Source: Acephala macrosclerotiorum (taxonomy: Eukaryota; Ascomycota; Leotiomycetes; Helotiales; Mollisiaceae). Taken from it: a DNA stretch of 64,000 nt. The notes under the pieces are model-generated. The model saw only the letters and a program-made list of their open reading frames with translations, made no database searches and had not been told where the DNA came from. Positions 55,060-64,000 of the stretch are shown here, piece after piece (position 1 is the stretch's first letter; each line of letters opens with the position of its first letter). Location: the NCBI GenBank assembly GCA_014904845.1, contig MU119356.1, forward strand, positions 66,998 through 130,997, written 5' to 3'. Made by a program: the position numbers and the translations under genes.

Positions 55060-58000
55060 TAATTTTAAACTAATATACTTTAATATTTATTTATTAATTT
55101 AATTTTTTTTATTTTAATTATTTATATTTATAAAAAAATTTTAATTTTTTTTTATTTTTTTTTAATAATTTATATTTATATTTATATATTTATATTTTTA
55201 AAATTATTTTATTAAATGCTATAAAATTAATAAAAATTTTAACGATATTTTTTAATTTTAAATTTAATTAAAATTTTAAAAAAAACGTATAATCGATTTA
55301 AAAAAAAATTATAAATTTAAATAATTATAAAAAAAAAATTTAAAATTTAAATAAAAATTAAATAATATTAAAATTTTAATTTTTAAACTATATAAAATAT
55401 TTATAAATTATTATAAATTATTAATTTATAAAAATATAATTTTAATTTTATATAATAATTTTTAATTAAAATTATTATTTATTTATATTATTTATATTTA
55501 ATATTATTAAATATAATTATTATTTTAATAATTAATAATTTTTTTATTTTAAAATTTTATTTAAATATTAATAAAAAATTAAAATTCGTTAAAAAATTTA
55601 TAATAAAAAAATATTTTAAATATTATAAACGTAAAATTAATATTTAAATAAAAAATATAATTATAAATTTAATATTTTAATAAAATATTTAATATAATAT
55701 TATTATATATTTAATAATAATAATAAAAAAAATATAAATTAAATATATTTAAATAAAATAATAAATAAATATTAATTTTATAATTAAAAAATTATATAAA
55801 AAGTTTTTAATAATATATTTATTTAAAATTTTAAACGAATTATTTATAATTTAATTATTTATTTTTTTATTTTTTATTTTTAAAAATAAATATATATTAA
55901 ATAAATATTTTAATTAAAATAAAAAAATAAAATAAAAATTAATTAAAAGAATTTTAAAAAAATATAATTTAATTCGTTTTATTTATTATTAATTAAATAT
56001 ATAAATAATTTTATATATTTTTTTTATTAATTATAATAAAATTTAAATATATATTAAATTTAATTTTAATACTTTTAATTATATAATAATAATAAAAATA
56101 AATTTATTAATAAAAATATAAATTAAATATTTTTTTAATATAAAAATTATAAATATTAAATTAATTTTTTTAATTAAAAAATTAATATATATTTATTAAT
56201 ATTTCGAATTTAATAAAAATAATATAATAAATATATTTTAAATAATATTTAATTAAATATTTTAATAAAAAAAATTATAATAATAAATAAAACGTAAAAT
56301 AATAAAAATATAAAAATATTATTTATATATAAATAATATAATAATTAATTTATTAAAAAACGATATTAATAATTTATTTTTTATTTTCAAATAAATAAAA
56401 TTATTATATTAATTAATATTAAAATTATTATTATTAAAAAATTTTTTAATAAATTTTTTATTTAATAATAATTTTAAAATTTTTAAATTATTAATATTTA
56501 TAATAATAATTATTTTTATAAATTTTATTATTAAACGTAAAATTAATAATAAATTAAATTAAAATTAAAATTATTAATAAAATTAAAATTTTAATTATTT
56601 TAATATTTTAAATATTATAATTAAAATACATTTAATAAAATAATTTAATTCGTTTTTTAATATAATTATATAATTAATTAAATATTTTTTTTATTTAATA
56701 AAATAATATATTAAAATTTTAATATATAATTTTATTTTTAAAATAATTAATTTTTTTTTAAATTCTTTTTTTAATATATATAATTATTTTAATAATAAAT
56801 ATTAATAAAAATAAAATATTTTTTATATTTTATATTTTATTCTATTTTAATAATTTAAATTTATTATAAAATTAAAATTATTTTACGAAAAATACTAAAT
56901 ATTAAAAACGATATATTTTAACGTTTTTTAATATAAATACGTATTATAAATCTTACGTTTTATTACGTATAATAAAACGTTTTTCGTATTTTATTTTTAA
57001 CGATTTAAATTTATTATATTAAAATAAATATTAATTTATTATTATAAAACAAAATTTATATATTAATATTTTAAATATTAATTTAATTATATATTATAAA
57101 TTATGTAATTTATAATAATATTATTATATATAACATTTATATATAATTTTTATTAATTTAAAATAATATAAAATATTAAATAAAATAATAATAATATATA
57201 AAAATAATAAAAATATTAATATTATATATAATTATTATATAATATATAAAATATTTTTCTCGTTTCGAAAAAAAAACTCGTTCGACGATTTATAAACGAA
57301 TTAATAACGAACGAGTTTTTTTTTTTTTTTTATTCGATGTATATTTTATTTCGTAAACTTTATAGAAACGTTTTTACGAGAAATTATAATATTTTCGATT
57401 TTAGTAATTTATTTTTATTTTAAGTTTTAAATTAAAAACTTTTAATTTAAACGTTTTATAAACGTTTAAAATTATTATAATTATTAAAATAAAATAATAA
57501 TTTAAAATTTTATTAAATAATAAAATTAATAAATTAATAAATTTTTAATATTTAAAATGTAAACGTATTTATTATAAAACTTTATATTAAAAAAATACTT
57601 TTTAAAATTCTCGTTTTATATTTAATTATTATAATCGTTTTAATTAATTATAAAAAATTATTTATTAAAAAAAAAATTTAAAATTTTTTTAAAAATTATA
57701 TAATTATAAAAATATTTAATATTTAAATAAATAAATATTTTAATATTTAAAATAAAAACGTATTTAAAAAATTTTAATATTTTTTATCGAAAAAATAATT
57801 ACCGATTTTAATACTTAAAATAATAACGTATTTAAAAATTTTATAATCGTTATTTTTATTAAATACGATTATATTTTATTAATTTACGTAATAAGGAATT
57901 ATTAAAATCGTTTAAAATTTAATATTTAACGATATTTAATTAAAATTCAATTTATTTATAAATTTTATATAATTCGTATTAATAAATAATTTTTAATTAT

Positions 58001-61000
58001 AATTGTAACGTAAATCAAAATTTTAATATTTTTTATTAAATCGATTATATATTAATTCGAAATTATTATATAATTATTTTTATTATAAGATTTTTAATAA
58101 ATTAATTAAATCGTTTTATTTAAATATTTCGATTAAATTTAAATAAAATCGTTTATTATAAAAAATATTAATATTACGTATATATAAAAAAATTAATATT
58201 AATTTTTAAATCGAATTAATAATTATTAATAAATTATTAATATTATTAATAAATAATTAATATTAAAAAAATTAATATAATAATTTATAATTTAATTATA
58301 ATATTTTTTTCAAAATTAAATAAATTAATAAAAACTTTAAATAAAATTTTTTTTTTTATAAAATTTTATATTAAAAAATATTTATTAGAAATTTTATTTT
58401 TTTATATTATATTATTATAATCGATTTAATTAATTGTTAATAGTATTAGCGATTTATTAATAATACGTACTACGTAATAATTGCATATTTAAAACTTTGA
58501 CGTCCAATGATAATCGATTAACAAATGAATTTAAACTAATAAAAATATTAAAACTTTCGACTTTCGACGATTGCAAACGATTATACGCGATTTTTATATA
58601 ATTACATTTAATTAATTAAATCGTTTAATCTTTAAATATCTCAATTTAAACTTTTAATATTAAATAATATAATGTAATACAATTACTCGTATATTTAATC
58701 GATATTTTTACGCGCGTAAACTTTGTTTAAATCGATCGATTTTACGATCAAATTTTATATAATATTAATATTTTCAATTTTTATTTTTATTTATTTATAT
58801 AATTTATAAAAGGATAAAAATTTATTAATCGAATAAAACGCGATTATTAGTTTATATATAAGTTTTAACGAAAAATATTAAAATTTAATAAATTTTAATT
58901 TTATAATTTAATATTTTAATACGCGCTCGATAAATTTATTTAAAACATTTATAATAAATTAAATAAATATTATAAATTATAAGTTTTAAATATTTAAATA
59001 TTTAATTTTAAATTAATATTATTAATATCGAATTAATATTATTAATACTAAATTAAAATAATTGATAATATTAATAATCGATTAAATTATTATTAATTCG
59101 CGAATAATATTATTAATATACGTATTTTTTAATAAAACAATTAATAAATTTTTTTTTTTAAAATTTTCGTTTTTTATATTAAATTATTATAATTAATTTA
59201 TTTTAAATAAATATAATTATAATTAATAATATTTTATAATTAAAATTAAAATTATATAATAATTATTAATTTAAATATAAATTTAATTTATAAATAAATT
59301 ATAATAAATTTATAAATAAATAAATAAAATTATAAATTTTTTAAAATATTTAAAAGATTTTTTAAACGTTTTTAATTTAATTAATTTTATAAAAATAATA
59401 ATAAAAATTAAAATAATTTTAAATATATTTTTAAATTTAAAAATTAAATATATTTTTAATTATTAATAAATAATATAAAAAAAATTTATATTAAATTATA
59501 ATTAAATTAATTAAATAAATTTTAAATATATTAAAATTAAATTATTTAATATTTTATATTATAAAATTTTTAATATTTTTTATTAAAATATATTAATATA
59601 ATTTTAAATATTAATTTAATTAAAAAAGTTTTTTTAATATTTTTAATTTTAAAAATTTTTAATATACGTTTTAATTTATAAAATTTTTATTTATTAATTT
59701 AAAAATATTTTAAATCGTATTATTTTTAAATATTTAAATTTAATAAAATAATTAATATATAATATATTTTGTATATATAATTAAAGATTTTAATATTTTT
59801 TATTTAAAAAAAATTAATATTTAAAATTTATATATTTTAATTGATTTAAAATTTTTAAACGTAAAATTTTAAATTATTATTTTATTTTAATAATTATATT
59901 AATTTCAAATATTTATAAAATGTTTAAATTAAAAATTATTAATTTAAAATTTTATAATTTTTTATAAAAATATATTTTGAATATTAAAAAAAAATTTATT
60001 TCATTTTATAAATTTAATATTATAAAATATAAAAAAAAAATTATATTATTATTATTTTAATATTTTATTTTAATTTTATTAATATAAAATCTTTTTATAT
60101 TATAAATTAAATAATTAAATAATATTTAATATATTTTTATATTTATTATATTTATTTTATATTTAATTAAAAATAATTATTAATTTAAATTTAAATTTTA
60201 ATTTTTTTTTTTATATTAAATTATTATAATTAATTTAATTAATTTTAAATAATTATTAAAAAAAACTTTTTAAAAACTTTTTTTACAATTTATAATTTTT
60301 TAAATTTATATTATAATATTTTTAATTATATTTTTTTTAATAAATATAAATTATAATTTCTATTAAATTATATAATAATTATTAATTTAAATATAAATTT
60401 AATTTATAAATTAATTATAATAAATTTATTATATTTATAAATAAATAAATAAAATCGTAAAATTATTAAAAATTAAAAACTTTTAAATTCGAAAATTAAA
60501 ATGATTTTTTAATTATTAATAAATAATATAAAAATAAATTATAAAATATAAAAATAAATTATAAAATTTAAAAAAAAATTATTTTTATTTTATATTATAT
60601 TAAATAAAATTATTTTTAAATTTTTTTAATTTTAAATATTTATAAAATTTTTAAATTTTTTTAATTTTAAATATTTATAAAATTTTTAAATTTAAAAATA
60701 TATTTATAAAATTTAATTTAATTTTTTAGTTTTTATTATATATATAATTATTAATTTTTTATTACGTAAAAAAACTCGAGATTAAATAATATAATTTAAT
60801 TTAATTTAATGTAATTTATCGAGTTTAATTTTTATATTATAATTTTATAAAATAAATTATTTTTTATTATATATATTATTTTTTTAATAAATAGTAATAA
60901 TATTAATTTATTCGTTTTAAAATTTTATATTTATTTCGAAACGCGATTTTAACGATTTTTCGTTCGTTGTTTTATTTTTTAATAATTAATACATCGATCG

Positions 61001-64000
61001 TATAAAATATCGTCGAAATCGTATACGATTTTTAAGAGTTTTAACGAATTAAATATAAATATACTAACAATTTCAAATTTTAAATTATTGAAATTATTCA
61101 ATTTATTATTTAATATTTTTCAAATTTTCGTTTATTTCGTTTCAATTTTACTTTTAAAATTATCTCGATTTTACAAAGTATAAAAACTTCGATAAAATTA
61201 AAAAATATTTTTATTTCGAACGCGTAAATTTAAAATAAAATTAATTTTAATACGATTTTTAAAAAATTTATTACAATTATTAAAATTATTATATTAATTC
61301 AAAAATCGAAATATATATTTAAAAACGAAAATTTTTTTTTTTTTAAAAACTTTAAAAATTTTAATATCGCAAAAAAAAACGTTTAATTTCTTTAAAATTT
61401 AAAATAAAATATTAATCTCGTACGATTTTTTCCAGCGATATTATTAAAAAAAAATATTTAAAAAAATAATTAATTTATTATTCGAAATACGCGAAATTGA
61501 AAATAATAATTAATATAATAATTAATAAAATAATTTTATATTTGAAATATTAATATAAATACAAAATATTATTTTTATTATTTTTTAAATTTAAATACGA
61601 AATATAACGAACGATAATAAACGTTATATTTATACTCGCGATAATAATAATAATAAACGTTATATTTTCGATCGTAATTATAATAATAATAATAATAATT
61701 GAAATTTTATTAATAAAAATTTTATTAATACAAAATAAAAATTATTTTAATTTAAATTTAAATTTTTTTTATAATAAAAATAATTGTATTATAATTAAAT
61801 AAAATATTTATTAATATAATATTTATTTTTTCGTAAATTAAATTAAAAATAATATTATTAAATTACGTATTTTAATCGTTAAATAAAATTTTTATATTTG
61901 TTTTCGTAATACGATTTTAATATAATATTTTAAAATTATTCGAATTCGAAAAAAAAAAATTTAAATTTAATTAAAACGACGTTTTTATATAAATCGATAT
62001 ATTTATTTATAAATTTAAAATAATTTCAATTACGATTTTATATAAGTTTTTAAAGTAAATATATTTAAAAAAATAATACTCATAATAAAAAAAACGTTTA
62101 AAAATATATATTAAATATTATTTATATTATAAAAATAATAAATTTTAATAAATTTATTTAATAATATAAATTTAAAATTTTGTATATTTTTTTTAATATT
62201 AATTAAAATAATTTTAATTAAAAATTTTATAAAATAAACAATAATAAAAATATAAATTTAAAAAAAATATTTTAAAAAAAAATAATATTTTATTAAATTT
62301 AATAATAATAATAAACGCGATTTCGAATTTAAAAAACTAAATAATTTTAATTTAATTTTTCATTAAAATTTAAAACAATTTAAATTGTAATTTAATTTTT
62401 TTGTATTTTATATAAATTTTTATTAGTTTTTTTCTTTTGATTAAATTTTTTAATAAAATAAATTAATTAATAATAAGAAATTATTATAAAAACTTATTTT
62501 ATTATTATTAAAATTTAAACTCGCGCTATTAATATCGATAATAAAATTCGAAAAAATCGAAAATAATAAATTTATTTATAAATTAAATTTTTACGAGAAT
62601 TAATAAAAATTTAATAATAATAATTATAAATTTAAACGATATTATTAATACGACGACGTATATTAAATCGATAACGATTTTTACGATATTTTTATAGCAA
62701 TTGAAACTAATTATAATAAAAAATTAAAAAAATAAAAAAAAAATTTTATTAAAAAATTAAATTTTAATTCGATATAATTTAAAATTTTAATCGAAAAATA
62801 AATTATTATCAATATAATTTATTTTATTAATATTATTAAAGAGATTTTTTATTATAAATACAAAAAATATTTTTTATTAAAAATTTAATTATTTAAATAT
62901 ATTTATAAAAAATTTTATAATATTGATCGATTTTATTAAATTTTTTTATCGAGAATCGAAAAAATCGATAAATATAATATTAATAATATACGAGAAATTA
63001 ATAAATATAATAAATAGAAAATAATTTTTTTTATTTAATTATTTATAATAAATAATTTTTCGTTTTAATAATTTATTAAAATAATTTCTATGAGAATTTT
63101 AAATAGTTTTATAATAAAATATATATATGTAATAATAAAAATTAAATTAAAAATAAATAATAAATTACATAAAATATATATCGATTTTAATTATTTTCGT
63201 TTTTTAATCGATAAAAAATAAATATAATTTGTATCGAATTTATTTATCGATAAATTCGAATTAATTACAATTTTAAAAATCGACGAATTAATAAAATTTA
63301 ATAAACGAATTATTTTTATAATATATATATTTAAAATAATTAAAAAATAAAATATATTTAATAAAATTAAAATTCGTATATAAATAATTAAAAATTTTAA
63401 TTTTAAATTTTTTTTAAATAATAAGTTTTTATATTTACATTAAAAAAAATTAAATTATAAAAACTTTATATTTATTATCGATTTATACAAGAATTTAATT
63501 ATATTAATTCGAGTTTTTATAAAAAGTTTCGTATTAAAAAAAAAGTTTTATACGTGAAAAATATTATAATTTTATTTTAAAAAATCGTTGTAATATTAAT
63601 TATATACTTTTTATTATTTAAAAATCGTTAGTTTATATTTTATATTTAATACGTATATATTTATAATATTATTATAAATAAAGTAAATTTCGTTATTATT
63701 ACAAATTTAAATTTTATCGATTTATTAATTAAATTAAAAATTAAATTAAAAATATATTAAAAATACGAGAAAAACGATTATTATATAATCGAATTAATTT
63801 CGAATAAAAATAAATAAAACTCGAATAAAATTATTATATTTATAAATAAAAAAATATTAAATAATAATTAATTACTTTTTAATAATATTATTAAATTAAT
63901 TAACGTTTTATCGATTTTTTATTTGAATTATATATATTCGTTTTATTAATCGAAAATTAATAAAATATAAAAATTATTAATAATAAATATTTTATTAATA
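55060..64000. repeat. Saturated AT-rich island to right edge
   Basis: About 8.9 kb of A/T with almost every remaining cytosine in CpG. No ORF, LTR pair or inverted repeat was recognisable by eye. A 57240-57460 and 58440-58760 subsection keeps more cytosines and may be a younger insertion. It is probably several transposons mutated beyond recognition. Confidence 0.75.

Noticed and set aside
1..64000. CRISPR array, rRNA or prokaryotic operon features
   Set aside because: None was seen; spliceosomal introns and gene families show a fungal nuclear genome.

Overview
The window is nuclear DNA of a filamentous ascomycete (Pezizomycotina). The evidence is short GT-AG introns of about 50-90 nt with CTAAC-like branch points, and fungal gene families: HET, fungal STAND-type N-terminus, Zn-cluster and C2H2 factors, PKS, cytochrome P450, full-length ABCB transporter and GH6 cellobiohydrolase. 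Gene-bearing DNA of ordinary composition alternates with very AT-rich islands (about 1.55-2.33, 25.2-32.9, 40.1-41.6, 47.1-47.7, 50.86-51.18 and 55.06-64.0 kb). In these islands most surviving cytosines are followed by G, as expected of repeat-directed C-to-T hypermutation (RIP-like) that spared CpG.

Layout. 0-5.6 kb: the 5' part of a HET-domain gene running off the left edge, a small Zn-cluster-like gene, and a decayed C2H2 factor. 6.3-7.8 kb: a pseudogene of a SAS2-like MYST histone acetyltransferase. 10.3-12.05 kb: a possible small secreted-protein gene, then a Tc1/mariner element with TIRs. 14.3-18.0 kb: a decayed caspase-like (C14) gene and an intact C2H2 factor with a homeodomain-like N-terminus. 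18.9-39.0 kb: a dead secondary-metabolite locus made of a methyltransferase pseudogene, a GMC oxidoreductase remnant, a P450 pseudogene, the 3' end of a PKS cut at an AT island, an intact methyltransferase, and an ABCB transporter pseudogene interrupted by a 451-bp TA-flanked element. 39.5-46.8 kb: retroelement debris with a 1.75-kb short-LTR element (target duplication GTTAC), a solo copy of the same LTR (duplication GCCTC), Myb/SANT and chromodomain-like relics, and a multi-exon pseudogene. 47.9-49.8 kb: an intact coiled-coil gene with a fungal STAND-type N-terminus. 51.7-53.0 kb: a GH6 pseudogene. 55-64 kb: a saturated AT island with no gene.

The metabolite-type genes (PKS, P450, GMC oxidase, methyltransferases, efflux pump) look like one former pathway, but only the methyltransferase at 33.07 kb is undamaged. 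Most in-frame stops outside the islands are TAG or TGA where Trp, Gln or Arg is expected, which fits C:G-to-T:A mutation leaking into single-copy DNA. All gene identities come from motif recognition by eye; no database search was run. Several frameshifts could be assembly errors, but the nonsense codons, the insertions with target duplications and the internal GH6 deletion are harder to explain that way.
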